Made by a program: the position numbers and the translations under genes
NCBI RefSeq assembly: GCF_007565055.1
Contig: NC_044553.1
Span: 39,633,916 to 39,697,915 of the forward strand
Direction: 5' to 3'
Source: Rhinopithecus roxellana
Taxonomy: Eukaryota > Chordata > Mammalia > Primates > Cercopithecidae
DNA: 64,000 bases
Part shown: positions 1-20,111 of the stretch, piece after piece
Layout of the letters: every line of letters starts with the position of its first letter
Numbering within the stretch: the first letter of the stretch is position 1
The notes under the pieces: generated by a model
Database searches by the model: none
The model's input: the letters and a program-made list of their open reading frames with translations, nothing else
What the model was told of the DNA's origin: nothing

Positions 1-116
1 AATTATTTCTAAAAATGTTCTGCAGCATTGTTGTAAAAGTGAAAAACTGGAAATTACACAAAGGTTAATTCATATGTGTATATTAGTATAAAGGTTAATA
101 TAACTATAATAATATA
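1..116 (+). mobile_element. Old L1 3' fragment, left part
   Basis: AATTATTTCT...GTAAAAGTGAAAAACTGGAAA resembles the sense strand of an old L1. The fragment resumes after the Tigger insertion (about 4175-4320, ATAATGGAATACTTTAAAA...). The family is uncertain. Confidence 0.5.
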
Positions 117-1330
117 CAGTTGACCCTTGAACAACATGTGGGTAAGCAGTGCCAATCCCTGCACAGTTGGAAATTTGTGTATAACTTTTGACTCCCCAAA
201 AACTTAACTACTACTAATAGCCTCCTATTGACCACAAGCTTTACTGATAACATAAACAGTTAACACATTAACATTCCGTATGTACATGTATTAAAATACC
301 ATATTTTTACAATAAAGTAAGCTAGAGAAAAGAAACTGTTATTAAGAAAATCAAAAGGAAAATAATATATTTACTATTTAGTAAGTGGAAGTGGCGCATC
401 AGAAAGGTATTCACCTTGTCATCTTCATATTGAGTAGGCTGAGGAGGAGAAGGAAGAGGAGGGGTTGGTCTTGCTGTCTCAGGGATGACAGAGGCAGAAG
501 AAATAGAGGATATAGAAGGGGAGGCAGGAGAAGCAGGCACACTTGGTGTAACTTTACAGAAATACGTCATAATTTCTGTCTTTTTGCTTTTCCATTCTCT
601 AAGAATGTTTCTATAAGGGTACCAATCCTTCTGCAACTGTTTGGTTAGTTTCAGTGCTCACATCATAGAAGGGTCCATGTTGTAAAAGAAGTCAAAAGCA
701 GTCTTGAAAAATCTGAACTCTTCTGCTAGTTGTCTAATGTCAATTTGCTTCCTGACACTGCTGCTTCTACATCTTCTTCCTCACAGTCTGGCATTGGTTC
801 AGACATACTCATCTCCATCAAGTTGGCTTCCGTTAATTCCTTTGGTGTGGTGTCTATTTGTTCTTGAATTTCTCCAAGATTCATAGCTCGAAACTCTTCC
901 CTCCCCACCCTTTTTGCTACATCCATAATCTCTTTTATGATTTCCTTGATTGGCACTGTTGTAAATCCTATGAAGGCATGCACAACATCTGGATAATTTT
1001 CTACAGCACAAATTTATTGTTTTGGGCTTCATAGTTTTCACAGTTTTTCCTATAACAATAATGGCACCTTCGATGGTGTAATCCTTCCAGACACTGATGA
1101 CGTTCTCTCTGTTGGGGGTCTTCTTCCATAGCACTGACAACTCTTTCCATAGAGTACGATGTATAATGAAGCTTAAAGGTTCTTACGACCCCCTGATCTA
1201 GAGGTTGAATTAGAGATGTTGTGTGTGGGGGCAAGTAGACCACTTCGACACTTCTGGTGTTGAATTCATGGGGTTCTAGATGGCCAGGGACACTGTCCAA
1301 TATCAAAGGAACTTTAAAAGGCCATCCCTG

Positions 1331-1636
<306 letters not shown>

Positions 1637-1686
1637 GGCCATCCCTCATTGACAAGGTACTCCCTTACATCAGGGACAAAGTATCA

Positions 1687-2049
<363 letters not shown>

Positions 2050-2245
2050 TCAAGGCTCATGGATTAGCAGCCTTATAAAGATAGTCCTGATTATAAACTT
2101 GACTGCATTTGCAGAAAACAGTAGCGTTACCTTGTCCCTTCCTGCCTTAAATCCTGGTGTTCAATTCTCGTCCTTACTAGTAAATGTCTTTTGTGGCATT
2201 ATTTTCCAGAACAGGGCACTTTTGTCTGCATTAAAAATCAGTTCA

Positions 2246-2578
<333 letters not shown>

Positions 2579-2608
2579 CTTGTTTCAGGCAGATATCCTT
2601 TCTCCTTG

Positions 2609-3293
<685 letters not shown>

Positions 3294-3622
3294 CTATTCA
3301 GACATTTTTAAAAGAGTGAACCTCTTTCTAAAATTATCAAACTATCCTTTGCTGGCATTACGTTCTTCAGCTTCAGTTCCTTCATCTGCCTTTTGCCTTA
3401 AGTTGTCAGGTTTACTGTATTGCACTAAACACAATGAAAAATATGTGAGAACTGTGAAAAGATCACTTTTTGCTGTGATATGCAATGTACTGGAGAGACA
3501 AACTGCTCACACAGGGATGATCAGTGTCACACATTTTAAGGGAATACTCTTTATGTCTGTTTACATTTCTCTCAACTATGAAAAGTACCATGTGCAGTCT
3601 ATGTCTGTTTAAGTTTTTATAA

Positions 3623-3946
<324 letters not shown>

Positions 3947-4174
3947 TAGTAAATGAAAAAATAGACTAGCATTTACATATACTTTATGCATTCATGACAT
4001 ACCTTTTTCTTATTTTTTAAAATATTTCTAGGCTACATAATTCTCTGAGAATTTTTTCAAATTGTTGCAAATCTCAAAAAATTTTCTAATATATTTATTT
4101 TTAAAAATCCATGTGTAAGTGGACCCATGCAGTTCAGCAGTTCAAATCCAGGTTGTTCACAGGTCAACTGCATA

Positions 4175-4320
4175 GTTCAGAGGTTGTGGTTTATCTATAT
4201 AATGGAATACTTTAAAAAAAAGTTAGGTCTATATGTACTGATATGGAAAGACACTGTTAATTGAGAAAGAGCAAGCTGTAAAACATCATCATTGTAAGAT
4301 CCTATTTTTGTTTAATATAT
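4175..4320 (+). mobile_element. Old L1 3' fragment, right part
   Basis: This is the continuation of the L1-like sequence interrupted by the Tigger1-like element. TATAATGGAATACTTTAAAA and the following text resemble the end of ORF2 and the start of the 3' UTR in old L1 families. Confidence 0.5.
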
Positions 4321-5979
4321 ATTCATAAACTATATTCATATATCCATATAATACAATGGCTTGGAATTCACAGATTATCATTTGTGGTTTCCCCTCTTTG
4401 TGAACCATGCTGAAAGTCCATGGCATCTAAACATGTATCATTCTGCCCTATCATGAAAGAGCCACACCTCTCTTAGACCTCTCTGAGTAAAGAAGAAAAG
4501 AGCTGGACAGTGAGTCTGGCCTTGCCCTGGGCTCCATCTCAGCATGCCTTTGCTCTTCTCCACCAGTTTGTGTGTGTCCTCCTAAGGAGGTATAAACTGA
4601 AGCCACCTATCTGCACCTGTGATGGAAGTAAAGATTATGGAGAGACCTCTGAACATGACTGAGCTAAGCAATGCTGTCTGCTTTCTCCCAAACCCTACAT
4701 CCCCACCTAGCATCACATCGTATACCTTGAATATATACAATTTTTGTCAATTATACATCAATAAAACTAAAAAGAAATTAGTTCCCTTAATTTTCTACAG
4801 CATGTCTATTTGATTTATTCATATGTGAAGGAAGAAATAAGAACTAAATACTAATCACCATGGAAACTTACTGGCAAACATCTACAAGGTCTTTAGCTAA
4901 AATCCAAGGAACCTTAACTACACCATCTACAATTTGATCTATTTATAGTCAGCTTTGAACTCATCTAGGAAACACCTGCAGAATTTAGGAAAACCCCTAA
5001 CTATTTCAAACCCTACAACTGTTTAGAGAATGTAGAATCTCAGAATCAGAATAGGACTTAAAGATTATCTGGTCCAAACACCCCATTCCCAAGAAAACTA
5101 GAGCTCCAAGAACAAAGCTGGCTCAGACAAGAGCCCACACTAGACCATGGATGTCCTGATCCCTGATCCCTGAGGTCCTCTCTGGCTCCCCTCTCCCTTC
5201 AGAAGCAAACGTAATGATCTGAAAAAAGTTGCACAGCTGCACAAATGGCAAGAGGAAAGCAAAATCAGGACTCAACTAAAATTCTACTTCATTGTAACAC
5301 AACTTGGTTTCCCACATTCTCTTTTTCTTGGCAGTGTTAGTTATCATTGCAGACTGTGGTATAAGGAGGAGTCCCATGAGAAAATTCTTCCTTAGCATCA
5401 TCTCCCCTAGCTTCAATCCTTAGCCATGCCTCCAGCACAATCAAAATCTACAGTGCTACAAAGTGCCAAACCATGGCTTCCTTACATATAGCTAAATCCA
5501 TTTACCCAAATGCAGTCATTCATTTAACAAGTACTTACTGAGTACCAACTTTATAACAGGCACAGGTCTAGTCCTGAGATATAGCATTGCAGTTGCAGCT
5601 GGATTTACGGTTGTGTCCCCTTATACCTACCCACCTAAGATACTAGAGGGTCTGCTACAGCCATGGCATTTGGTAGTGCACTGGACCACACCATATGTAG
5701 GTATTAAGAGTCTTCATAATCGTGTCTACTGCCTGACTTTGGAGGTTAGAACTAGCATTATTAGGTGCAAGCACATTTATCTGCATTGCCAAAACCCCAG
5801 TCAGCCCCGGTGCAGTAAAAAACAGATGGTGTGCCTATAACTCATGATTGACACATTGCTGCAACAGATGCTAGGGATGTCCTTGCTGAAGATCTAAATA
5901 AATGGTCTCTAGGAATGAAAAACAGATTTTAATGCAAACAAAGATCGCCTAGAGATTCTATAAGATTTTCTATTTTACT
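4321..5979. other. Intron sequence with only weak ancient-repeat traces
   Basis: No gene or recent repeat was recognised. About 5020-5160 (TCTCAGAATCAGAATAGGACTTAAAGATTATCTGGTCCAAAC) resembles an ancient mammal-wide repeat. Near 5515-5600 the text CATTTAACAAGTACTTACTGAGTACC matches another common ancient interspersed repeat. Short ORFs here (4619-4813, 5613-5840) look like chance. Confidence 0.55.
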
Positions 5980-7020
5980 TTATACCCTAACTAATTCTGT
6001 TTGGTTCCACAAGTATTTAGTATGTGTATATTCTATTTCATACACTGTTCTAAGAATTGCAGAAACAAAAATGGATAAAACGTTTTCCCTTCCCTCAAAG
6101 TTCTGCTGATGAGATGGACACACAAAGACACTGTCTGTTGGGAGCAGACCCCCCCCAAAATCTGGCCATAAATTGGCGCCAAAACTGGCCATTAACAAAA
6201 TCTCTGCAGCACTGTGGCATGTTCATAACGACCCTAACGCCCACGCTGGAAGGTTGTGGGTTTACTGGAATGAGGGCAAGGAACACCTGGCCTGCCCAGG
6301 GTGGAAAACTGCTTAAAGGCATTCTTAAGCCGCAAACAATAGCATGAGCGATCTGTGCCTTAAGGACAGGCTCCTGCTGCAGTTCTCTAGCCCAACTCAT
6401 TCCTTTAATTCAGCCCATCCCTTCGTTTCCCATAAGGGATACTTTTAGTTAATTTAATATCTATAGAAACAATCCTAATGACTAGTTTGCTGCTAATAAA
6501 TATGTGGGTAAATCTCTGCTCGGGGCTTCCAGCTCTGAAGGCCTGATTTCCCACTTCACACCTCTATATTTCTGTGTGTGTGTCTTTAATTCCTCTAGTG
6601 CCGCTGGGATAGGGTCTCCCCGACCGAGCTGGTCCCGGCAACTGTCTATACGACACACAAAGTTCTGTGATGGAGGAATGTGCAAGGTGCCATGGGAGCC
6701 CAGTGGAGTTTGCAAACCTTACCTGACTTGTGCAAAGAAAAATAGAGTACACAGTAGCTTCCTAAAGAAGGGGGACTTGGATTTGGGCTAGAAGGACAAA
6801 TAGGAATTAACCAAGCAAATGAACAAATTCATGTTCCAGACATGAGTGAAGACATGAAGATGTGGAACAGGATAAAATACACGTGAGGTATAACAAGTAG
6901 TTTAGAATCACTGTAGCAAGAAATGAGAGGCCAGAGAGATTCCCAGGGCTGAGATCATAAAAGGACTGGAACACAGTAGGTACTCAATAAATCCTTGATG
7001 AAAGAATTGGCTAGAGCTTT
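5980..7020 (+). repeat. Ancient mammal-wide interspersed repeat, split by the ERVK solo LTR
   Basis: ACAAGTATTTAGTATGTG...ACACTGTTCTAAGAATTGCAG before the LTR, and GAGGAATGTGCAAGG...TTGGATTTGGGCTAGAAGGACAAATAGG after it, follow the pattern of a common ancient repeat. Its consensus carries 'ATTCAACAAATATTTATTGAG'. The family name is uncertain. Confidence 0.4.
6136..6640 (+). mobile_element. Solitary LTR of an ERVK-class endogenous retrovirus (MER9-like)
   Basis: The element starts TGTTGGGAGCAG and ends CCCGGCA, so it has the TG...CA termini of a retroviral LTR. It is about 505 bases long and flanked by a perfect 6-bp direct repeat, ACTGTC (6130-6135 and 6641-6646), the length typical of ERV2/ERVK integration. 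A polyadenylation-type AATAAA lies near 6496, followed by a TG-rich stretch. No internal gag, pro, pol or env sequence lies beside it, so it is a solo LTR left by recombination between two LTRs. The MER9 (HERV-K9 group) name is from memory; an ERVK-type LTR is better supported than the exact family. Confidence 0.82.
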
Positions 7021-7899
7021 CATGAAGGAAAAGGTATAAGTATGTGGTTACGCATGTTGGACAAATTTTGTATGTCCGTTTTGTTAGTAGAAACAGGATA
7101 TAATCAGTAGTATTCTACATCAGTAGAATTATAAGAACATGATTCAGTCAGCAAGAACTTGGCTCACTCAGCATGATAATTAGAGACTCAGGCGTAATAA
7201 AGAGGAAGTGGCTAGACAGTTTTTATATTCTTGTGTTCACAAGAGAGAGAAGAGCTAGAGTGGTGTCTGCATAGACACAGGCTAAGATCATACAGAGAAA
7301 GATGAAAGGGGCATGCACAGGGTCTGTGAGCTTGAGAACTTCCTGGATATAGCAACCATCTCTTTTCTCCTATAGGCCATCTCTTTTTTTTGTTTAACAT
7401 AAATAAACCAAGTATCTGTGACTCCACCTGACCTTCTTCATGGCATCATGTGGAAGAAACCCAGATCCAGAAGGGAACAGAACTCATATTCCTGTTTTTT
7501 GAGGAGTGGGCTTGGCCCTTTGCTGCTACTGAAGAGGGAAGAGGATAGCCAAAGCTGAGAGAAAGAGGAGTCGACACAATCCATACTCTAACAACTCCAT
7601 ATTGAACATACTGAAACACACAGGAATCCTGGGCCAGAGTAGATTTCCAATAATTTTACAAAAACAGAAGCAATAAAGATACCATAAGTACTGGCAGTAA
7701 ATTCTAAAAACTTTTCATCACACATCGAAAACAACTCAACAAGGTGAAATTTATTCCTTTTGATATCCCTAACATTAATTTCCTGTTCATAATTTTTAAA
7801 AAAAAAATAAAAGGTAAGACTATGGAGGAGGGCAATCTGCTTAATTTTGCTGTGAACCTAAAATGGCTTTAAAAAAAAATTTTGGGGGTTCGGGCCAAG
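7021..7899. other. Intron sequence; L1-like 3' tail just before the BRCC3 copy
   Basis: About 7021-7800 shows no recognisable element. About 7820-7879 (GGCAATCTGCTTAATTTTGCTGTGAACCTAAAATGGCTTTAAAA) resembles the last part of an old L1 3' UTR with its A tail. The BRCC3 retrocopy begins directly after this A/T run. Confidence 0.45.
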
Positions 7900-8769
7900 A
7901 TGGCGGTGCAGGTGGTGCAGGTAGTACAGGTGGTTCATCTCGAGTCTGACGCTTTCCTTGTTTGTCTCAAACACACTTTAAGCACAGAGAAAGAGGAAGT
8001 GATGGGGCTGTGCATAGGCGAGTTGAACGATGATCCAAGGAGTGACTCCAAATTTGCATGTACTGGAACTGAAATGCGCACAGTTGCTGAAAAGGTTGAT
8101 GCCATCAGAATTGTTCACATTCATTCTGTCATCATCTTACGACGTTCTGGTAAGAGTAAGGATCGAGTAAAAATTTCTTCAGAGCAGCTGTCTGCAGCTT
8201 CAACAGAGGCAGAGAGGTTGGCTGAACTGACAGGCCGCCCCATTAGAGTTGTAGGCTGGTATCATTCCCATCCTCATATAATTGTTTGGCCTTCACATGT
8301 TGATGTTCGCACACAAGCCATGTGCCAGATGATAGATCAAGAAGGACTTATTTTTTCCTGTTTCATAGAAGATAAGAACACAAAGACTGGCTGGGTACTC
8401 TACACTTGCTTCCAATCCATATAGGCCCAAAAGAGTTCAGAGTATAAGAGAATTGAAATCCCAATCCATATTGTACCTCATGTCACTATTGGGAAAGTGT
8501 GCCTTGAATCAGCAGTACAGCTGCCCAAGATCCTGTGCCAGGAGGAGCAGGATATGTATAGGAGGATCCACAGCCTTACACATCTGGACTCAGTAACCAA
8601 GATACATAATGGCTCAGTGTTTACCAAGAATCTGTGCAGTCAGATGTCAGCAGTCAGTGGGCCTCTCCTACAGTGGCTGGAGGACAGACTGGAGCAAAAC
8701 CAACAGCATTTGCAGGAATTGCAACAAGAAAAGGAAGCGCTTATGCAAGAACTTTCTTCTCTAGAATAA
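7900..8769 (+). pseudogene. BRCC3 (BRCC36 deubiquitinase) processed retrocopy, one in-frame stop
   Basis: An intronless copy of the whole BRCC3 coding region runs from ATG 7900 to TAA 8767-8769. BRCC36 is the K63-specific JAMM/MPN+ deubiquitinase of the BRCA1-A and BRISC complexes. The copy keeps the MPN domain, including the early glutamate in EEVMGLCIGE and the zinc-binding HSHPH...S..D block (about 8263-8310). The C-terminal coiled coil (LEDRLEQNQQHLQELQQEKE) is also present. A single nonsense codon (TAG, 8422-8424, apparently from CAG) splits the frame after TCFQSI, yet the same frame continues to the normal end. Total length is 289 codons. This matches the shorter 291-aa isoform minus two residues lost by a 6-base in-frame deletion at DQ-GLIF. 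About twenty other amino-acid changes (for example Y to C and R to W) suggest neutral decay. Inside MYO5A intron 1 it is antisense to the host gene. Confidence 0.93.
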
Positions 8770-9412
8770 AGTAGGAGACAAAATGGGGAAAGATGAAAAT
8801 ATCCAGTGTAAAGTTACTTAAGCTAAATCAATTTTGAAGAAGAAAAACTTGGAGGACTCATATCACCTGACTTCAAGACTTACTATAAAGCTGTAGTAAT
8901 CAAGATAGATGGTATTGGCAGAGGAACAGACACATAGATCAATGGAACAGATGAGAGAACCCAGAAATAAACCCACATAAATATGCTCAACTGATTGTGA
9001 AAAAGTGCAAAAGCAATTCAATGGAGGAAGAATAGCCTTTCTGACAAATTATGCTGGAGCAATTAGACACCCATAGCAAGGAGAAAAAAGAACCTCTACT
9101 TAAACCTCACATCGGATATAAAATTTATATAAAATATAAAAATGTATAATGGACTTAAATATAATACATAAAACTATATAACTTGGAAAAAAGCCACAGG
9201 AGAAAAATCTTCAGGATCTTGGCCTAGGTGACAAGTTCTTGGACTTTGCCCTAAAAGCACATCCATACAAGACAAAAACTGATATAATGGACTTCTTCAA
9301 AATTTGACAACTTGTGATTTAAGAAGAGGAAAAGATAAGCTACAGATTGAGATGAATTTGCAAACCATATATCTGATCAATTTGGAATATATAAAGTGTG
9401 CTAAAAACTCAA

Positions 9413-10003
<591 letters not shown>

Positions 10004-10951
10004 CCACAAAAGCTCAACAACAAAACAAACAGTCCAGTTAGAAAATGAGCAAAAGACATGAATAGATGTTTCACTGAAGAGGATCTAGAGATGGCAATTT
10101 AGCATATGAAAAGCTGTTAAAATCCATAAGTCATGAGGGAATGCAAACTGAAACCACAGTGAGGCTATGACTTACTTATCTGAATGGCTAAAGAAAAAAT
10201 AGTGAAAATACCAAATACTGATGAGGATACAAAATGGGTATTTTATACATTGCTGACAGGAATGTAAAATGTTACAATCACTCTGGAAAACAGTTTATAA
10301 ATTTCTTATCAAGTTAAACATAATTTTTTAATCAAGTTAAACGTAAGACCCAGCAGTTGTGCTCCTGGACATTCATTCCAGAGAAATGAAAACCCATATT
10401 ATACTTGTACCCAAATACTCATAGGAGCTTTATTTGTAATAACCCCAAACTGGAAACAAACCAGATGTCCTACAACAGGTACCTGGTTAAACAAACCATC
10501 CATAACTTGGAATACTACTCTGGAAGGAAAAGGAACTGCTGATACAAGAACTTGGTTGTACCTCAGGGGTATTATGGTGAACAAAAAAAGCCAGACTCAA
10601 ATGGTCACATACTGTATGACTGCATTTATATAACATTCTTGAGGTGACAAAATTATTGAAATGAAGAACAGATTAATGGTTGCCAGAGATAGGGACTGGA
10701 GGGGGTATGGGATATGTATGACTACAAAGGGATGACGCAAGGAGTTCCTTTGTGCTGATGGAACAGTTCTACGTGATTATGATGATTATGATGTTGATTC
10801 TAACATTTGATTATGAGGTTAAGCATATGAATCTATACCTGTGCTGAAGTTGTATGGACCTACATACACACAAATGAATGCATGTAAAATCTGGTGATAC
10901 TGAATAAAGTCTGTAGTCTAGATAGCAAAAAAAAAAAAAAAAAAAAATTTT

Positions 10952-13238
<2,287 letters not shown>

Positions 13239-14485
13239 TCAATGTTGTCTTTTTAAGTAAGTAAACTATCTGTTCTTTTGAATAATTATGAAAAATACAA
13301 AGGCAGAGTTAATAATTACAGAACTTTTAATCGCTAGGAAGTATGTAAGTCACTACAAATGATTTTCATTTCTAAACAATTTTCAACTAACTTCCTAATC
13401 CCTTAAATTACCCTTCCCTACTGAAGATCTGTAAATGACAGAACACAAATCTTTAAAAGAGAATAAAGAATTCACTATGTAAAAAAAAAAAAAACAAGAC
13501 TGTCAGGTGATTAATCACTTCTAATGACAAAAAATGTTTTAAGGTATTGAATTTGAACAAAGTAGTGTATATTCCCAAACACTATTGGAATTAAGGGGAC
13601 AATTAGAATCCTAGAGAGTTCAAGTTTTCCGTCACATGAGTTAAGTAGCCTGTCTAAGTCAGTTGATCTCTGCACAAGACCTCTGATTAGATCATGAGAT
13701 ACTGAAGTCTAGAATAACAAGGTCTCTTTTTAGAAATCCTTACACTAGGTAGTACTAGAGGAATGTTATTAAAATGAAATAAAAACATGAATCAGCATAA
13801 TATTTACCCTTTTAAAAAAAGATTAAGTAACCTCTTGTATGGATAATATACTTTCCACTATGCTAATGTAATTTTTCACATCATAGCCAGAAAGGAGTGG
13901 GCTTTACGTAGACTGTTAAAAAAGATAATAACATAAACTTTTGGTAGAAAAAGCCTCAATAACTTGAACAGAAAAGACAAGAATAAAGATTGTTGCCCTG
14001 TTGCATGATAGTAATACGCTAAATAAATTTCTTAAATTTTTCTTCTAACAACACGCAAACCTATTTGTCAGTTCAAAATGCTGCTTCTTTGAAAACACTA
14101 TAGTAAATCCTTTAGGCTGAATATTAGGATTTCCAGAGCCTGGCATTAAGCATCAACACAAAATTATTTTAAGTTGCTAATTATCACCGAAAACAAGGAG
14201 TCATGAGAGCACAGTTCTGAAACTCACATTTCCATAGTAAACGTTTTCATTTTTATGAACTGTTTAAATCACATTCCTCTTCTATACTTTTCCTATTCAT
14301 TTTCAAATCAAATTCCAATTCAACACGTATTTACCAAGTCCCTCTTAAGAGTGAGGTTCTGCGTTAAGCTGGGGGTGGGGGATGGTGAAACAAGGAGGAT
14401 GAGAGCAGAGCCTGTTCTCTGCTTGCCATGTCCAGGCATCTCTTCCTGAAGCATGTCAAAAGGAGGTCAAAGAGCTATGTTCATT
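13239..14485. other. Intron sequence without recognised elements
   Basis: AT-rich non-repetitive intron. A short A-run occurs at 13481-13494. No coding signal was seen. Confidence 0.5.
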
Positions 14486-14640
14486 TTAATCCTAATAGCC
14501 CTTCACTGTGCATTATTACCTCAGTTTTATAGATTAAAAAACTCAGGTTGAGTGAGTCAAAATAGCTTGGTCAAGATGACATGACTAGTTAAGTGGTGGA
14601 GCCAGGATTTGACCAAAGAATGTCTAGCCCCGACTTTCTC
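14486..14640 (+). repeat. MIR SINE fragment
   Basis: CCTCAGTTTTATAGATTAAAAAACTCAGG, then GTCAAGATGACATGACTAGTTAAGTGG and GAGCCAGGATTTGACC, follow the conserved core of the tRNA-derived MIR family. Confidence 0.75.
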
Positions 14641-14659
14641 CACTTCTCTCTCCACTACA

Positions 14660-14725
14660 CTGTATCTTCCTTGTTCAAACCTCAGCTCAAATGTTACCTT
14701 CTCAGAGAGGCTGTGTTTTTAAATA
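14660..14725 (+). repeat. L2 LINE fragment
   Basis: CAAACCTCAGCTCAAATGTTACCTTCTCAGAGAGGC matches the well-known L2 3' region. Short and diverged. Confidence 0.6.
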
Positions 14726-15354
14726 AGTAGTTTTATTTTCTTCACATTTTAAAAGAGATTAGATCCATTAATAAATTCTAGAAATCAGACTTTTCCAGTT
14801 GAAAACAAACAACAGACTCTTGGGGATTTTTTTTTTTAATATTGTTGTCACTTAGGTAAGTCTTTAAAAAGAGGAGAAATAAAGGAAAGGAAATAACACA
14901 TAAACAGAGAAAAATAAAGACGATGTTACAACGAAGAGCAGTATTACACTTTCTCCTTTGTTGCTTCACTAAAGGCAAAGAGGAGTGGGGCCAATTCTAA
15001 AGGTCAAGGGTGTACACCTGGCCACATCATGTCCACTGGAGTCATCAAAGGCTTACAACTGAGGCTGTATAGAAGATTCCCACAAGGATACACCCATGCC
15101 ATAGGCACACGGGTGCAGGAAACACTCAGAGCTAGAAATGTCAGCATAAGGGATATTGGCTTTCTTAAGAAAAGAATGAATTAGTATTTGTGTTATGTAC
15201 GAATGCTTCTTAAATATCTTTATAGAAGACTCAGTGATACAAGTTTTACCTTGATACTAAAAATTTGGAAGCTTTCAAAGAGGAGAAATAGGTCACATGA
15301 CACACAATTCTTTACTGGGGGATATATGGAACACTGTGCTAAAATGGGTATTAG
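14726..15354. other. Intron sequence without recognised elements
   Basis: No gene or clear repeat. ORFs at 14778-14978 (minus) and 15188-15382 (plus) are short and show no family motif. Confidence 0.5.
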
Positions 15355-17299
<1,945 letters not shown>

Positions 17300-17508
17300 G
17301 ATAAACCTTCATTATACCACACAGAAAAATTAACTCCAAATGAACCAAAGACCTAAATGCTAAGAGCTAAAACTGTAGTAAGATTCTTAGAAGAAAATAC
17401 AGGAGGAAAACTTCATAATACTGAATTTGGCATTGATTTCTTGGAGCTGACACCAGGAGCACAAGCAATAAAAGAAAAAAGTAAATAAATTTAAAACCTC
17501 TCTGCATC

Positions 17509-18239
<731 letters not shown>

Positions 18240-18241
18240 TC

Positions 18242-18378
18242 AGCTGGGCATGATGGCTCACACCTGTAATCTCAGCACTTTGGGAGGCTGAGGCAGGAGG
18301 ACTGCTTGAGCCCAGGAGTTCAAGACTAGCCCAGACAACGTAGTGAGACCCATCTCTAAGTAAATTCAAAGCAAAAAT
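18242..18378 (+). mobile_element. Alu left-arm monomer (FLAM-like)
   Basis: Only the left monomer is present (AGCTGGGCATGATGGCTCAC to GTGAGACCCATCTC). It is flanked by AAGAATTCTACA on both sides, so it is an insertion of a monomer or a 3'-shortened copy. Confidence 0.82.
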
Positions 18379-18620
18379 GAAAGAATTCTACAGCTGAACA
18401 GCAACAACAATGAACAACCTGATTTTAAAATGAGCAAAGACTCTGAATAGACATTTCTCCAAACAAGATATACAAATAGCCAATAGGCACATGAAAAGAT
18501 GCTGAACATCACTAATCATTAGGGAAATGCAAATCAAGCCCACAATGAGATACCATTTCACACCCATTAGAATGCCTACTATCAAAAAACTAGAAAATAA
18601 CAAGAGTTGGACAGGATGTG

Positions 18621-18670
18621 GAGAAATTAGAACCTTTGTGCCCTGGAGAAATTAGAACCTCTGTGCCCTG
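18621..18670. repeat. 25-bp tandem duplication in L1
   Basis: GAGAAATTAGAACCTTTGTG plus CCCTG (18621-18645) is repeated at 18646-18670 with one T-to-C difference. Confidence 0.93.
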
Positions 18671-19171
18671 GTAATGTAAAACGGTGCAGCCAGTACAGAA
18701 AATAGTATGGTGGTTCCTCAAAAAATTAAATATATAATTCCTATATAATCCAGGAATCCCACTTCTGGGTATAAATCCAAAAGATCTGAAAGCAAGGTCT
18801 CAGAGATGCTTGCACACCCATGTTCACAGCAGCATTCTTCACAGTAGCCAAAGAATGGAAGCAACCCATGACCGTCAATGGATGAACAGATAAACAAAAT
18901 GTGGTATATTTCATAAAGGAATATTATTTGGCCTCAAAAGGGAAGGAAATTCTGAAAGATGTCACAACATGGATGAACCTTGAGGACATTATGCCATATG
19001 AAATAAGCCAGTAATGAAAAGACAAATACTATATGATTCCACTTATATAGGGTACCTAGAGTAATCAAATTCATAGAGAGAGAAAGTAGAATAAAGGTCG
19101 CCAGGGACTAGAGCGAGTGGGAAATAGGGAGTTATTGTTTAATGGGTACAGAGATATAGTTTGGCAAGATG

Positions 19172-19265
19172 GAGAGTTTTGGCCTTGAACTCCTGGGCTC
19201 AAGCAATCCTCCTGCCCCAGCCTCTCAAAGTGCTGGGATTACAGCTGTGAGCACCATGCCTGGCC
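19172..19265 (-). mobile_element. Truncated antisense Alu fragment
   Basis: CCTTGAACTCCTGGGCTCAAGC ... GTGCTGGGATTACAGCTGTGAG...CCTGGCC is a short 5' piece of an Alu in reverse, inside the L1 3' UTR. Confidence 0.85.
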
Positions 19266-19380
19266 TGGTTGTACAACAATATGAATGTACTTAACACTAC
19301 TGACCTGTACACTTACACATGGTTAAGATGGTTAACTTACACTATGTGTACTTTACCACAATTTAATTTTTTTAATTTAA

Positions 19381-20111
<731 letters not shown>

